64,000 bases of DNA from assembly GCF_000986785.1 (NCBI RefSeq), contig NZ_LAYY01000010.1, forward strand, positions 96,898-160,897. Direction: 5' to 3'. The position numbers were made by a program, and so were the translations under genes. This DNA is from Mesobacillus campisalis. Its GTDB lineage: Bacteria; Bacillota; Bacilli; Bacillales; Cytobacillaceae. Numbering within the stretch: position 1 is the stretch's first letter; each line of letters starts with the position of its first letter. Positions 25,673-37,199 of the stretch are shown here, one piece after another. The notes below the pieces were generated by a model. It saw only the letters and a list, made by a program, of their open reading frames with translations. It searched no databases and was not told the DNA's origin.

Positions 25673-26044
25673 ATGGGAGCAAGATTTTTCAAGATTGCCG
25701 TTGTCTATTTTGTCATTGCCATCATCCTTGGGATTGTTATGGGAATCACCCATGATTTCTCACTCACCTCTGTCCATGCCCACCTGAATCTGCTCGGCTG
25801 GGTATCGATGGCGTTATTCGGCATTTTTTATCACTTATATCCTCAAGCGGGAAAAGGCGGGCTTGCGAAAACGCACTTCTGGCTCCATAATCTGGGACTG
25901 CCGCTGATGCAGGGCGGCATATCAGCCATGACCTTCACCGGAAATGAATCGCTTGTCGTCCTGGCCATTATCGGTTCCCTTGTTGTGGTCCTGGGCGGGA
26001 TCCTGTTTGCCCTCAACGTATTCAAGCATGCCAAGAGCTCTTAA
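25673..26044 (+). CDS. Small haem-copper-oxidase subunit I-like membrane protein
   Basis: A 123-residue protein with four membrane segments. Segment 2 reads HAHLNLLGWVSMALFGIFYH, like the haem-ligand helix of cbb3 oxidase CcoN and NO reductase NorB (HxHL-x-GW), but the rest of subunit I, including the Cu(B) histidines, is absent. This is a known small family in bacilli, not a fragment here: it has its own GGGGGAAAA ribosome site and a clean stop. It may bind haem; its role is unknown. Confidence 0.7.
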   Translation: MGARFFKIAVVYFVIAIILGIVMGITHDFSLTSVHAHLNLLGWVSMALFGIFYHLYPQAGKGGLAKTHFWLHNLGLPLMQGGISAMTFTGNESLVVLAIIGSLVVVLGGILFALNVFKHAKSS

Positions 26045-26051
26045 ACAGCAT

Positions 26052-26084
26052 CAAAAAGCTGCGCCCCATCCGGAGCGCAGCTTT
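26052..26084. terminator. Bidirectional terminator between convergent genes
   Basis: AAAGCTGCGC pairs with GCGCAGCTTT around CCCATCCGGA; A and T runs lie on both sides, serving the oxidase-like gene (+) and the protease gene (-). Confidence 0.8.
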
Positions 26085-26087
26085 CCC

Positions 26088-28202
26088 TTATTTCTTTTTG
26101 CTTTCCTTCAACTGCACTTCATAGCTGAAGTTAACAGCTGACTTCTGGTCGGCTGGTGCAGCATAGGATGTGATCATGTAGTTTTTGCCATCCTGGAACA
26201 GCTGCCTTAACTGAAGCGCGTTTTCTTCGGTTACATTGAATGGATCTACTGTAACCACTTTATAGTTTGTTTTCCCGCCGGCTTTTGCTCCGGCTTGTCT
26301 TTCGTTGATGAATGTCACCGTATACTCGACATACTCCCCAAGAACCTCATTCATGGACATGAAACCTTCCGTTGAGCTGCCGTCATGGGCAAAGCCGATT
26401 TCAGGGATTTCAATGTTGTCGATGAACCAGCCTGTATCATTGTAGCCCCAGTCTGTCAGGTAGCGGAAAGAGACAAGGACTTTTTGGCCCGCATAGTCGC
26501 TCAGGTCGAAGGTTTCATTCTGCCATTCTTTATAATTACCAGTAAATCCAGGAAGATTTTCTTTGATCTTTGGATATCCCTGGTCTACAACATCGGAGCG
26601 GGTGTTTTCATTGGCCAGGCTCTTCCAGGTTTGTCCGCCATCCGTTGAAACCTGGACAACCCCGAAGTCCCACTGCTCTTCAATATCCATGTAATGGTCA
26701 AAGTTAAGAGTTGCTGCACTCACGCCGCTTAAATCCGCTTCAAAGATTAGGGCATGGTCGGCTTCGTCTCCATTGCTGCCCCATAGAACCTGGTTGCCTT
26801 CATCCGTTGGATCGGCAATCGACTTCCACGGCAGGGATAGGAAATCTACACCGTCAAATGAGATGCCGCTGATCTTCCCGTTAAAATCAAGCTCTTTAAA
26901 GTCGCCGCCCCATGCCGGAACGCCTTCTTTCTCAATCTTCAGTGCTTTCTCGTAGTCTACCGTTTTGCCTCGCTTTGTGCCGTTGTTATCGACAACAAGG
27001 TCACGCAAGCTAAGGCTGTCAAACTTGTAAACTCCATCCCCTGGTCTGTCGCTGTCAATCGCCAAGGCCGTAATGAAGTTTTGATAAAGCTTTGTAAAAT
27101 CAATCTCTGCTCCATGCTGAGCCAATGTTTCATTCACACTGTCAATTGAGTTGTTTTCGTTCAAAGCCAGGTCGCGGATAAACTCGCGGCCAAACTTATC
27201 GTTCATGTAGGCAGTAAACAGCTGCACCTGTCCGTAATCGGCAATGGTCTCAGGGCCGGTGGTAGCACTGCGATGATCATCCCAGTTTGTCAGCGAGTTT
27301 TCCGGATGATCAAGATAGAAATTGATTGAACGGTCATCAAAGCCATATCCACCCAGGTATTCCGAGAAAGTGGACATCCCTTCATTGATCCAGGTCTCTT
27401 CGTCTCCATCATTGTCTGCATGAATCAAGTGCTGAAGCTCATGGATTGTTGTACCGAAGAAGGTGCTTTCCAGCCTTGTTTCCCAGCTGTTTGTATCAAT
27501 GGTGATGATGTTTCTGTCAATATAGTTTTCGAGTGTCTGCCAGAAGAATCCGGCAACAAAGAATGGGTAAGTAGAATCATAGTAGCCATCATCTTTGATA
27601 TTGTCGACGAGCATGATAACTTTGTCGCTGCCTTCATAATAACCATCCGGAAGACCTACCATTTCCGGAAGCGGTGAATGGGAGCCATCAAGGGAATCAG
27701 GAGTTCCAAAGAAATCAGTTGCTACCGGATAGATGTTGCTGTCAAATTCGTCGCGGAGCTTGTCCACCTGTTCCTGGGTGACCACATGGGCAGGTCTTTC
27801 ATCTCCTTCAGGGAAGCTCAGGTCGTCAGCGACCCAGATTTCAACATTCTCCCCAACACTTCTTAATGTAAATTCTTTAAATTTTAAATCGCGATCCAGG
27901 AAGAATTTTTTTTCACCTTCAACTGCAGTTGCATTATTTGTTCCTTCTGTACCATTACTTTCCTCTTCGTTAAAATTGATTCCCTCTGCCTGTTCCTGAA
28001 GTGATTGCTCAGCCTTTTTCAGGAAAGACTCGCTTTCCGACAGCTGATTCAAATAGCCATCGATATCGACGCGGTCGCCATAGCGTTCCACATCCCATTT
28101 TTCTTTTACTGCTGCCTGGGCACTTTGTCCCGGCACAGCTGCTGGAGCCAGCAAGGAAAGCGCCAGGGCACCGGTAGATAAAACGGATAATAATTTCTTC
28201 AT
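26088..28202 (-). CDS. Secreted M6-like (immune inhibitor A-type) metalloprotease
   Basis: A 704-residue exported protein: Sec signal peptide (about 1-31, ending AQAA), a Glu-rich pro-region, then a zinc protease domain with TTIHELQHLIH (HExxH plus a third His) followed by NEGMSTFSEYL at about residues 250-285. The C-terminal half has a jelly-roll-like region (FDHYMDIEEQWDFGVVQVS, GWFIDNIEIPEIG) typical of immune inhibitor A and related M6 enzymes. ATG 28202 has AAGGAG 8 nt upstream; the longer frame is not preferred. Probably a degradative enzyme or virulence-like protease; target unknown. Confidence 0.8.
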   Translation of the reverse strand: MKKLLSVLSTGALALSLLAPAAVPGQSAQAAVKEKWDVERYGDRVDIDGYLNQLSESESFLKKAEQSLQEQAEGINFNEEESNGTEGTNNATAVEGEKKFFLDRDLKFKEFTLRSVGENVEIWVADDLSFPEGDERPAHVVTQEQVDKLRDEFDSNIYPVATDFFGTPDSLDGSHSPLPEMVGLPDGYYEGSDKVIMLVDNIKDDGYYDSTYPFFVAGFFWQTLENYIDRNIITIDTNSWETRLESTFFGTTIHELQHLIHADNDGDEETWINEGMSTFSEYLGGYGFDDRSINFYLDHPENSLTNWDDHRSATTGPETIADYGQVQLFTAYMNDKFGREFIRDLALNENNSIDSVNETLAQHGAEIDFTKLYQNFITALAIDSDRPGDGVYKFDSLSLRDLVVDNNGTKRGKTVDYEKALKIEKEGVPAWGGDFKELDFNGKISGISFDGVDFLSLPWKSIADPTDEGNQVLWGSNGDEADHALIFEADLSGVSAATLNFDHYMDIEEQWDFGVVQVSTDGGQTWKSLANENTRSDVVDQGYPKIKENLPGFTGNYKEWQNETFDLSDYAGQKVLVSFRYLTDWGYNDTGWFIDNIEIPEIGFAHDGSSTEGFMSMNEVLGEYVEYTVTFINERQAGAKAGGKTNYKVVTVDPFNVTEENALQLRQLFQDGKNYMITSYAAPADQKSAVNFSYEVQLKESKKK

Positions 28203-28349
28203 GCCTGTTCTCCTTTCGATTTTCGAAATAATCAGTGGAGCAATCTTAACATACATAATTTTCCGAAAACAGTGAATATATTACTATTTATTATTTATAA
28301 TTTTACAAATAAACGGGGATATTTACACAATCACCAGGCAAAGAAAATA

Positions 28350-28383
28350 AAAAAAGCTGAACCATTGTAGTGGTTCAGCCTTC
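28350..28383 (-). terminator. Terminator of niaP
   Basis: On the minus strand AAGGCTGAACCA pairs with TGGTTCAGCTT around CTACAA, followed by TTTTTT. Confidence 0.8.
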
Positions 28384-28387
28384 TTAC

Positions 28388-29593
28388 TCATGCCAGTTCA
28401 GTTTGCTTCGTTTCTTCGCCAAGGAAGAAGACGGCTGCTGCACCAATCAAAATGGCACCGCAGAAAATCGCAAAAATAACGGAGATCGATACATTGGCAG
28501 CCATCAGGTACGGTACGAGCAGCGGCCCGAGGATGCCGCCAACCCGGCCAAAGGACGCGGCCATCCCGGCCCCTGTGCCGCGGATCTTGGTTGGATACTG
28601 CTCCGGAGAATAGGCATAAAGCGCACCCCAGGCACCAAGATTGAAGAACGATAGGAAGATTCCTGCCGTGATCAGCAAAGCGAGTGTATCGGCATTGCCG
28701 AAGAAATAGGCGCTCAAAGCGGTACCAATCAAGTAAACCACCAGGACAAACTTTCTGCCTGCCCGCTCAATCAGCCAGGCTGCCGTAAAATAGCCTGGCA
28801 GCTGTGCAAGCGTCATGATCAGCACATATTGAAAACTTTGAATCAGGCTGAAGCCCTTCATGACCATCACGCTTGGAAGCCAAAGAAACATGCCATAGTA
28901 GGAAAAGACAACACAGAACCAGAGGATCCAAAGCATGGTGGTCTTTTTTGCGTGCTCCTTCGTCCATAAAGAAGCGATGCTTTGCCACACGGTTGGCCTG
29001 TCCTGGTCTTTTACTCTCATGTAGCGCGGAGAGTCAGGCAGGTTCATGCGCAGATACAGCGCATATAACCCCGGCACAGCGCTGATCAGCAACGCGGCCC
29101 TCCAGCCGTAATCAGGGATGACGAAGTAGGCGATCAGCGCCGCCACAAGCCATCCGGCCGCCCAAAAGCTCTCAAGCAAGACAACGACCCTGCCCCGTTT
29201 TTCCGCCGGAACACTTTCCGAAACAAGCGTTGAAGCAACCGGCAGTTCACCCCCAAGGCCTGCCCCAATCAGGAAACGAAGGATCAGAAATACCGTCAGT
29301 GACGTTGCAAAAGCGGATACCCCGCTTCCAATCGAAAATAGTAAAAGAGTGATGATAAAGACATTCTTGCGGCCGATCCTGTCGGCCATCAGTCCGAAAA
29401 CAAGCGCTCCTACGGCCATGCCGATCGAATTGATGCTGCCAATCCAGCCCATTTCCTTGCCTGTGAGATTCCAGTCTACCTGCAAAGCGGCGATGATAAA
29501 TGCTAATAGACCGACGTCCATCGCATCAAACATCCAGCCTAAGCCTGATATTCCAAGCAGTTTACGTTCCGAAACTTCCTTCTGCTTTTTCAC
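28388..29593 (-). CDS. niaP: Niacin permease NiaP (MFS)
   Basis: A 12-segment major facilitator of the sugar-transporter branch that imports nicotinate/nicotinamide. The match to B. subtilis NiaP (YceI) is close along the whole protein: RKLLGISGLGWMFDAMDVG at the start, GLGGELPVASTLVSE in segment 4, VVFSYYGMFLWLPSV in the middle and EETKQTEL at the end. Translation starts at GTG with GGGGG 7 nt upstream. A palindrome that may be a repressor site lies 70-85 bp upstream. Confidence 0.9.
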   Translation of the reverse strand: MKKQKEVSERKLLGISGLGWMFDAMDVGLLAFIIAALQVDWNLTGKEMGWIGSINSIGMAVGALVFGLMADRIGRKNVFIITLLLFSIGSGVSAFATSLTVFLILRFLIGAGLGGELPVASTLVSESVPAEKRGRVVVLLESFWAAGWLVAALIAYFVIPDYGWRAALLISAVPGLYALYLRMNLPDSPRYMRVKDQDRPTVWQSIASLWTKEHAKKTTMLWILWFCVVFSYYGMFLWLPSVMVMKGFSLIQSFQYVLIMTLAQLPGYFTAAWLIERAGRKFVLVVYLIGTALSAYFFGNADTLALLITAGIFLSFFNLGAWGALYAYSPEQYPTKIRGTGAGMAASFGRVGGILGPLLVPYLMAANVSISVIFAIFCGAILIGAAAVFFLGEETKQTELA

Positions 29594-29660
29594 CTGCTAA
29601 CCCCCTAGAATTTTTGCTGGAAAGTATTTTTTTATAATCATAAGCTTCATTTTAAGCTAC

Positions 29661-29677
29661 TGTCTTGACAGTTGTCA
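29661..29677 (-). promoter_or_regulatory. Candidate repressor site upstream of niaP
   Basis: TGTCTTGACAGTTGTCA contains the palindrome TGACA-GT-TGTCA and a second TGTC/GACA pair. NiaR, the niacin repressor of bacilli, would be the natural candidate since niaP is a NiaR target, but I cannot confirm the consensus. Confidence 0.4.
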
Positions 29678-29763
29678 TCTCTTTCTATGTAAAAAAACTC
29701 ATTACAAGGAATTTTCCCCTATCGAGCAAAATAATTCCTTCCACAGTTATTTTTCGGGAAATA

Positions 29764-29790
29764 AAAAACCGCCGGACTGGCGGTTTAAAA
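29764..29790 (-). terminator. Terminator of purU
   Basis: On the minus strand AAACCGCC pairs with GGCGGTTT around AGTCC, followed by a T run. Confidence 0.8.
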
Positions 29791-29793
29791 AAA

Positions 29794-30684
29794 CTAAAAA
29801 ACGATTGTCTTATTTCCATGGACAAGCACGCGGTCCTCCAAATGCCACTTCAGGGCGCGGGCAAGCACACTGCGTTCGATTGAACGACCAATTTTCTTCA
29901 GGTCCTCAACCTGGTCCCGGTGATCGACACGCATGATATCCTGCTCAATGATTGGCCCTTCATCAAGGTCATCGGTGACATAATGGGAGGTTGCGCCAAT
30001 CAGCTTCACGCCGCGCTGGTAGGCACGGTCATAAGGGCGTGCGCCGATAAAGGCCGGCAGGAACGAATGATGGATATTAATGATTTTGTAAGGATGGGCG
30101 GCAACAAAATCGGAGGTCAGGATCTGCATATAGCGGGCCAGCACAATCACATCAATGCGGTATTCCTCCATCAGCCGGAGCTGCTCCGCTTCTGCTTCTG
30201 CCCGGTTTTCCTTGCTGGCCGGAATATAATGAAATGGAATATCCAACGCCTCAACGATTGGCCTCGCCTCTTCATGGTTGGAGATGACAACGGCAATATC
30301 TGTCATCAAATCGCCGCTTTGCCATTCCCATAAAAGCTCGTGCAGGCAATGCAGCTCTTTTGAAACGAAAATCGCCGTCCGTTTCACTTCCGAAACAGGG
30401 GCGAGTTTCCATTCCATTCGGAAGGTCTCCGCAATCTCTTCAAAATGTGCTTTAAGCTCATCTTTTTTGAATTCCAGCTCTGGACATTCGAACTCGATCC
30501 GGATAAAAAAGTTCCCGCCCTCCGGATTGGTTGTATATTGGCTTGATTCCATAATATTGGCGCCATGGTCGAATAAGAATTTGGATACCGCCGCAATGAT
30601 TCCCGGCTGGTCGGGGCAATTGATCAGCAGCCGGCCCCGGTTTCTTTGTTCTGCTTTGAACTTGTTGATAAATTCCTGTGTCAT
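29794..30684 (-). CDS. purU: Formyltetrahydrofolate deformylase
   Basis: Hydrolyses 10-formyl-THF to formate and THF, balancing one-carbon pools. The 296-residue protein has an N-terminal ACT domain (LLINCPDQPGIIAAVSKFL, regulatory) and a formyl-transferase-type domain with the catalytic Asn-His-Asp region KIINIHHSFLPAF and GATSHYVTDDLDEGPII. ATG 30684 has GAGGG 5 nt upstream; an upstream TTG six codons earlier is weaker. It reads away from pepT. Confidence 0.93.
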   Translation of the reverse strand: MTQEFINKFKAEQRNRGRLLINCPDQPGIIAAVSKFLFDHGANIMESSQYTTNPEGGNFFIRIEFECPELEFKKDELKAHFEEIAETFRMEWKLAPVSEVKRTAIFVSKELHCLHELLWEWQSGDLMTDIAVVISNHEEARPIVEALDIPFHYIPASKENRAEAEAEQLRLMEEYRIDVIVLARYMQILTSDFVAAHPYKIINIHHSFLPAFIGARPYDRAYQRGVKLIGATSHYVTDDLDEGPIIEQDIMRVDHRDQVEDLKKIGRSIERSVLARALKWHLEDRVLVHGNKTIVF

Positions 30685-30822
30685 GTTTTCCCTCTTTTTC
30701 AAGTTTTGTTTTCCATTATACGATAGTGTCCGCCTCTGTTGGGGAATTATTTTTCAACGTACTAGGAAAATCATTCCTATGGTAAACTATTCCTATCCAG
30801 TAACCGAAAGGAGATGAGAAAG

Positions 30823-32058
30823 ATGAAGGCAGAAATAATTGAGCGATTCACTTCCTATGTAAAAGTCGATACACAATCCAATGAGAGCAGTGAAAGCTGC
30901 CCTTCGACCCCTGGACAGCTGACACTTGCCAGACAGCTGGTCGACGAGCTTAAAAGCATCGGCATGACCGAAGTGACAATGGATGAAAACGGCTATGTGA
31001 TGGCGACACTCCCTTCCAATACAGAAAAGGATGTGCCAACCATCGGCTTTTTGGCCCATCTCGATACGGCGACCGATTTTACCGGCAAAAATGTCAGCCC
31101 GCGTATCGTTGAGCGATATGACGGAAACGACATTGTCCTGAATGAAGAGCAGCAGATCATCCTCTCACCGCAGGATTTCCCGGAACTGCCGCAATACAAG
31201 GACCATACCCTGGTGACAACCGATGGCACGACACTCCTTGGGGCCGACAACAAGGCCGGCATCGCCGAGATCATGACCGCGATGGCCTATCTTATCCAGC
31301 ATCCGGAAATCAAGCATGGCCGAATCAGGGTTGCGTTTACGCCTGACGAGGAAATTGGCAGGGGCCCGCACCGCTTTGATGTAAAAGCTTTTGATGCTGT
31401 CTACGCTTATACCATGGATGGCGGCCCGCTTGGCGAGCTTGAATATGAAAGCTTCAATGCCGCTGCCGCAAAGCTGACATTCAAGGGTAAAAATGTCCAC
31501 CCAGGTACGGCAAAAGGCAAAATGATCAACTCTGCCAAAATGGCGATGGAGTTCCACCAGCAGCTTCCTGCCGCCGAGTCCCCGGAGCATACAGAGGGCT
31601 ATGAAGGGTTTTACCACTTGATTTCTTTTAATGGCGACGTGGAAGAAACCAAGCTCCATTATAACATCCGCGATTTTGAGCGTGAAAGCTTCGAGGATCG
31701 GAAGGCGAAGGTCGCGAGCCTGGTTGACGATCTGCAGAAGAAATACGGGAAGGACCGGATTGTTCTTGAAATGAACGACCAGTACTATAATATGAGGGAT
31801 AAAATACAGCCGGTGATGGAAATTGTCGAGCTCGCCCATCAGGCGATGGAGAACCTTGGTATAAAGCCAATCATCAAACCGATACGTGGCGGAACGGACG
31901 GCTCCCAGCTCAGCTATATGGGACTGCCAACCCCGAATATTTTTACCGGCGGCGAAAACTACCACGGACGCTTCGAATACATTTCCGTCGATAACATGGT
32001 CAAAGCGGTACATGTCATCATTGAAGTGGCGAAGCTGTTTGAGGAGAGAGCCTCTTAA
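30823..32058 (+). CDS. pepT: Peptidase T (tripeptidase)
   Basis: A cytoplasmic M20B zinc tripeptidase that removes the N-terminal residue of tripeptides. Metal and catalytic segments are [21 protein letters not shown] and [11 protein letters not shown]; the dimerisation domain holds [15 protein letters not shown], and [15 protein letters not shown] near the C-terminus is typical of PepT. ATG 30823 gives 411 residues, with AAAGGAG 8 nt upstream; an ATG three codons earlier overlaps that site. Confidence 0.95.
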   Translation: MKAEIIERFTSYVKVDTQSNESSESCPSTPGQLTLARQLVDELKSIGMTEVTMDENGYVMATLPSNTEKDVPTIGFLAHLDTATDFTGKNVSPRIVERYDGNDIVLNEEQQIILSPQDFPELPQYKDHTLVTTDGTTLLGADNKAGIAEIMTAMAYLIQHPEIKHGRIRVAFTPDEEIGRGPHRFDVKAFDAVYAYTMDGGPLGELEYESFNAAAAKLTFKGKNVHPGTAKGKMINSAKMAMEFHQQLPAAESPEHTEGYEGFYHLISFNGDVEETKLHYNIRDFERESFEDRKAKVASLVDDLQKKYGKDRIVLEMNDQYYNMRDKIQPVMEIVELAHQAMENLGIKPIIKPIRGGTDGSQLSYMGLPTPNIFTGGENYHGRFEYISVDNMVKAVHVIIEVAKLFEERAS

Positions 32059-32067
32059 TAGATTAAG

Positions 32068-32097
32068 GACCGGCGCAAAGTGCGCCGGTCCTTTTGT
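32068..32097. terminator. Terminator between convergent pepT and codA
   Basis: AAGGACCGGCGCA pairs with TGCGCCGGTCCTT around AAG, followed by TT; it can serve both strands. Confidence 0.85.
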
Positions 32098-33366
32098 CTA
32101 TTTATTAAACGTCACAATCTCCGCTTCGTCCCCAAACCTTACGCTTGTCTCGGCTGGCTTCGTTTCGGCGATCACTTTGCCGCTACGGACTGAATACCTT
32201 ACGGAAGCCTGCTTGCGGATTGCTTCATACTCATTCTCCGCATTCAGGATGATCAGGTTCGCCGGCTTACCTTCCTGAATTCCGTAGCGGTCGGTAATAT
32301 CGAGCGTCTTTGCGCTGTTTTCAGTGATAAAATCTATGCTGTCAACAATCTGGTCATAGCCCATCAGCTGCGATACGTGGATGCCCATATGAAGCACCTG
32401 CAGCATGTTTCCTGTACCAAGCGGATACCATGGGTCAAAGATATCGTCATGACCAAAGGATACATTGATGCCTGCCTCATTGAGCTCTTTCACACGGGTC
32501 AGCCCGCGGCGCTTCGGATACGTATCGAACCTCCCCTGAAGGTGGATGTTCACCAGGGGGTTGGCCACAAAGTTGATATCCGACATTTTTAACAGCCTGA
32601 ACAGCTTAAAGGCATACGCGTCATTATACGATCCCATAGCCGTTGTATGGCTTGCTGTCACTCGGCTTCCCATGCCCAGGCGAAGGGCTTCCGCGGCCAC
32701 GACCTCAACAAAACGCGATTGCTCGTCATCAATTTCATCACAATGGATATCAACGAGAACATCATATTTTTCCGCGAGGCGGAAAGCCTTTTCCAGTGAT
32801 TGGACACCATACTCCCTTGTAAACTCGTAATGCGGGATGCCGCCGACAACGTCCGCGCCCATCTTTAAGGCCTCTTCAAGGAGCTCTTCTCCATTAGGGA
32901 AGCTTAGGATGCCATCCTGCGGAAACGCAACCAGCTGCAAATCCACATAGCGCGCCATTTCCTCTTTTACCTCGAGCATCGCTTTCAAAGCCGTCAAGCC
33001 TGGATCCGTTACATCAACATGTGTCCTCACATGCTGGATGCCCTGGGCTACCTGCCATTTCAGGGCCGTTTTCGCCCGTGTTTTCACATCCTCGACGGAA
33101 AGGGTCTTCTTGCGTTCCGCCCATGTCTGGATTCCCTCGACCAGGGTGCCGCTCTCATTCCATTTCGGCTCGCCTGCCGTCAAGGTTGTATCCAGGTGGA
33201 TATGCGGCTCGATGAACGGAGGCAGCACAAGGCTGCCACCTGCATCGATCACTTCATGACCGCCGCCATCATGGACTTCCCGCTCGATTTTTGAAAATTT
33301 TCCTGCCTCTATCAGGATCTGCCAAAGGCCTTCCCTGTTTCTCAGCTTTGCGTTTTTGATAATCAT
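32098..33366 (-). CDS. codA: Cytosine deaminase
   Basis: Deaminates cytosine to uracil for pyrimidine salvage. The 422-residue amidohydrolase has metal-binding EPHIHLD near residue 55, [24 protein letters not shown] and the Asp of [12 protein letters not shown], all as in E. coli CodA. It overlaps the end of codB by four bases (ATGA), so the permease and enzyme are translated together, downstream of the PyrR-type leader at 34660-34850. Confidence 0.93.
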   Translation of the reverse strand: MIIKNAKLRNREGLWQILIEAGKFSKIEREVHDGGGHEVIDAGGSLVLPPFIEPHIHLDTTLTAGEPKWNESGTLVEGIQTWAERKKTLSVEDVKTRAKTALKWQVAQGIQHVRTHVDVTDPGLTALKAMLEVKEEMARYVDLQLVAFPQDGILSFPNGEELLEEALKMGADVVGGIPHYEFTREYGVQSLEKAFRLAEKYDVLVDIHCDEIDDEQSRFVEVVAAEALRLGMGSRVTASHTTAMGSYNDAYAFKLFRLLKMSDINFVANPLVNIHLQGRFDTYPKRRGLTRVKELNEAGINVSFGHDDIFDPWYPLGTGNMLQVLHMGIHVSQLMGYDQIVDSIDFITENSAKTLDITDRYGIQEGKPANLIILNAENEYEAIRKQASVRYSVRSGKVIAETKPAETSVRFGDEAEIVTFNK

Positions 33367-34640
33367 GCTTGTCTCACCTTCTCCAATTCAATTGATGGTG
33401 CTTTTGATGCCTGGAACTGTTTTGCCAGCTGGGAAAGCACTACATATACCAGTGCTGAACCGATCAGCCCGTTCAATGGCGCGATGCCTGGCAGGAATTG
33501 CGCCAGAGCAACACCCGCTCCCCAGGCTGCCAGGGCACTCCAATTCACCGATTTGAACGCCATCTTCTCGAAAGGCTTGTACTTGCCCCTGTTCAGGATA
33601 AAATAATCCGCTACGATGATCGCGCCAATCGGCGGCAAGGCTGCTCCAAGCACCGTCAGGAAGCCGACGAAGTTGTTATACAGCCACATCGCCAAAATGG
33701 TGCCAACAAGACCATTAAAGATGACCACCTTGCTCTTTTTGATTTTCGTGATGCTGGAAAGGCCAAGCCCTGATGCATACAGAGCATTATCGTTGGTTGT
33801 CCAGATATTCAGTCCCAGAACAACAATGGCAGGAAGAATCAGCCCTTGCAGGAACATCACTTCCGAAATGTCAGACTGTCCTGTCCCAATTGCACCGATG
33901 GCTCCGAAGAGAAACATGAGTGAATTTCCGATGAAGAAAGCCAGGACTGTTGTCGAGACAGCTGTTTTTTTGGTTTTCGCAAAGCGGGTAAAGTCCGGCG
34001 TCAGCGTACCCGCACTTATAAAAGAACCGACACAGATGGTCAGTGCCGCTGCGAGGCCAATGGATTCGGCTGGCTGATAGCTCATCAGCTCCTGGATGCC
34101 GCCCATGTCGCCAACCGCTGTGACTGCCGAGAAGCCTCCCAATGCCGCAATCGCGGGTACTGCGATAAAGCTCAGGATGGTCAGTGCCTTCATTCCAAAA
34201 AAGGCTGTTCCTGTCATTAGCAAGCCGGCAATCCCAATTACAAGATAAGTGTCAAGACCGGTCACTTTCTGAACCGGCACCGCAAACATCGCAACTCCGA
34301 CGCCAAACCAGCCAATCTGCGTAGCGCTTAATAGGAAGGAAGACAGATAGGCTCCTTTTTCACCAAAAGCATAGCGAGCAAGCAAATGCGTAGAAAGGCC
34401 AGTTTTTGCCGATATATAAGCAAGTGTTCCCGTATAGGCCCCAAGCATAAGGTTCCCCGCCAGCACAATCCAAATGAATTCCTTCATGGAAAGCCCCATG
34501 CCCAGCGTCCCTCCGGAAAGCATGCTGGCCGAAAAGAAAGTCAATCCAAGCATGACCACAAACATCTTCCAAAATCCCCGGCGATGCGAAGCCGGCACCG
34601 CACCTAACGGGAAATCAACATCCATCTTATTCTTGTTCAT
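33363..34640 (-). CDS. codB: Cytosine permease
   Basis: A 425-residue NCS1-family transporter with about twelve membrane segments. Features of CodB are the N-terminal [13 protein letters not shown], the [15 protein letters not shown] segment after helix 2, and [12 protein letters not shown] mid-protein. It takes up cytosine for CodA. A GAGGAGG-type site (CGAGGAGGAATTGGT) precedes the ATG, and the leader upstream carries a PyrR-binding element and a terminator. Confidence 0.93.
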   Translation of the reverse strand: MNKNKMDVDFPLGAVPASHRRGFWKMFVVMLGLTFFSASMLSGGTLGMGLSMKEFIWIVLAGNLMLGAYTGTLAYISAKTGLSTHLLARYAFGEKGAYLSSFLLSATQIGWFGVGVAMFAVPVQKVTGLDTYLVIGIAGLLMTGTAFFGMKALTILSFIAVPAIAALGGFSAVTAVGDMGGIQELMSYQPAESIGLAAALTICVGSFISAGTLTPDFTRFAKTKKTAVSTTVLAFFIGNSLMFLFGAIGAIGTGQSDISEVMFLQGLILPAIVVLGLNIWTTNDNALYASGLGLSSITKIKKSKVVIFNGLVGTILAMWLYNNFVGFLTVLGAALPPIGAIIVADYFILNRGKYKPFEKMAFKSVNWSALAAWGAGVALAQFLPGIAPLNGLIGSALVYVVLSQLAKQFQASKAPSIELEKVRQA

Positions 34641-34850
34641 ACCAATTCCTCCTCGAGTTAAATGTCCTGGTACCGAAGAAAACCTTCGCAGACATATTGG
34701 GAATCGGCATAAAAAAAGCTGCTTGCCGGATTCGACAAGCAGCTTTTTGCACAGGATAAGGAAGAAGGCTATGGAGAGCCCTCCCCTTTTCCAACTTCCG
34801 CTGTCCTTGTCAGCCTCACAGGACTGAATTTAAAGGTACCAGTGTTAAAT
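34641..34850 (-). promoter_or_regulatory. PyrR-type attenuator leader of codBA
   Basis: Read on the minus strand, the leader contains GTCCTGTGAGGCTGACAAGG (34805-34824), the PyrR-binding stem-loop consensus. A strong terminator follows at 34711-34747. The outer arms CTGGTACC (34836-34843 region) and GGTACCAG (34664-34671 region) can pair. When uridine nucleotides are high, PyrR would favour termination before codB. pyrR itself is outside the window. Confidence 0.88.
34711..34747 (-). terminator. Attenuator terminator of the codBA leader
   Basis: On the minus strand AAAAGCTGCTTGTCG pairs with CGGCAAGCAGCTTTT, followed by TTTT; about 70 bp before codB. Confidence 0.88.
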
Positions 34851-36520
<1,670 letters not shown>

Positions 36521-36545
36521 CCTTCCTCCTTACCTTCCTATAATG

Positions 36546-36581
36546 CGAAAAAGCAGACAGCATCGGCTGTCTGCTTTTTTT
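36546..36581. terminator. Terminator between convergent gdhA and parR-like gene
   Basis: AAAAAGCAGACAGC pairs with GCTGTCTGCTTTTT around ATCG, with T runs on both strands. Confidence 0.85.
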
Positions 36582-36586
36582 CATGC

Positions 36587-37183
36587 TCATTTATTCATGT
36601 TGGCCAGGAAGCCGCCAAGGAGATCATCGGCGCTCTCTTCCTCTTCAGCCTCTTCCTCGGAGAAGGCTTGCTCCTGCCTTGCCTTTTCCCAGTCGAAATC
36701 CATCAGGTCGTCTTCAAAGCCCGCAGGATCCTCTTCCATTTTCAGTGGATCCGCCGCTTCCTCTTCACCCACTGGTTCCGGAAGGGGAACGGCACCCTGC
36801 ACTTCCTCCTGGAGGAACAAGGCCTCATCAATATCGAGCGCCTTGCTGTTAAGAGTCGCCAGAATGGCTGATGCCCTCACCGGATCTGAAAGTAACTGAT
36901 AGACAATCGTCCCCAGCATCGCCTCGGAGTGGGAATGTTTCAACCAGTTGCGCTGCTCTTTGCTTAATTGCTTGGGCAGCGGTATGGTGAGGGTTTCCTT
37001 TTCCCTCGCCAGCGAGTTCCCAACGCCTTCCAGCGCAAATTCCGCAATTTTACTGGAAAAATTGCGCTTCTCCGTTTCCTTCAGCTTTTGAAGCTGTCTA
37101 AGAATGTGGTCAGGGGTATCGGAGGGGAGGCGGAAGGTGATCGCCTGGCCCCTCTGTATGCGAGTCATTCCCTTTTTCTCCAT
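36587..37183 (-). CDS. parR: ParR-like DNA-binding protein of an actin-type partition cassette
   Basis: A 198-residue protein. Residues 13-50 (beta strand QAITFRLP, then two helices ending FSSKIAEFAL) look like a ribbon-helix-helix fold, the DNA-binding form of type II ParR adaptors. Residues about 60-130 are helical. The tail from about 135 is strongly acidic (many Glu/Asp runs) and ends DLLGGFLANMNK, where ParR proteins contact ParM filament ends. It starts 16 bp after the ParM-like gene with AGGGTG 7 nt upstream. The ParR name rests on this order, size and fold; no close homologue is recognised by eye. Confidence 0.72.
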   Translation of the reverse strand: MEKKGMTRIQRGQAITFRLPSDTPDHILRQLQKLKETEKRNFSSKIAEFALEGVGNSLAREKETLTIPLPKQLSKEQRNWLKHSHSEAMLGTIVYQLLSDPVRASAILATLNSKALDIDEALFLQEEVQGAVPLPEPVGEEEAADPLKMEEDPAGFEDDLMDFDWEKARQEQAFSEEEAEEEESADDLLGGFLANMNK

Positions 37184-37199
37184 GAAATCACCCTATAAT

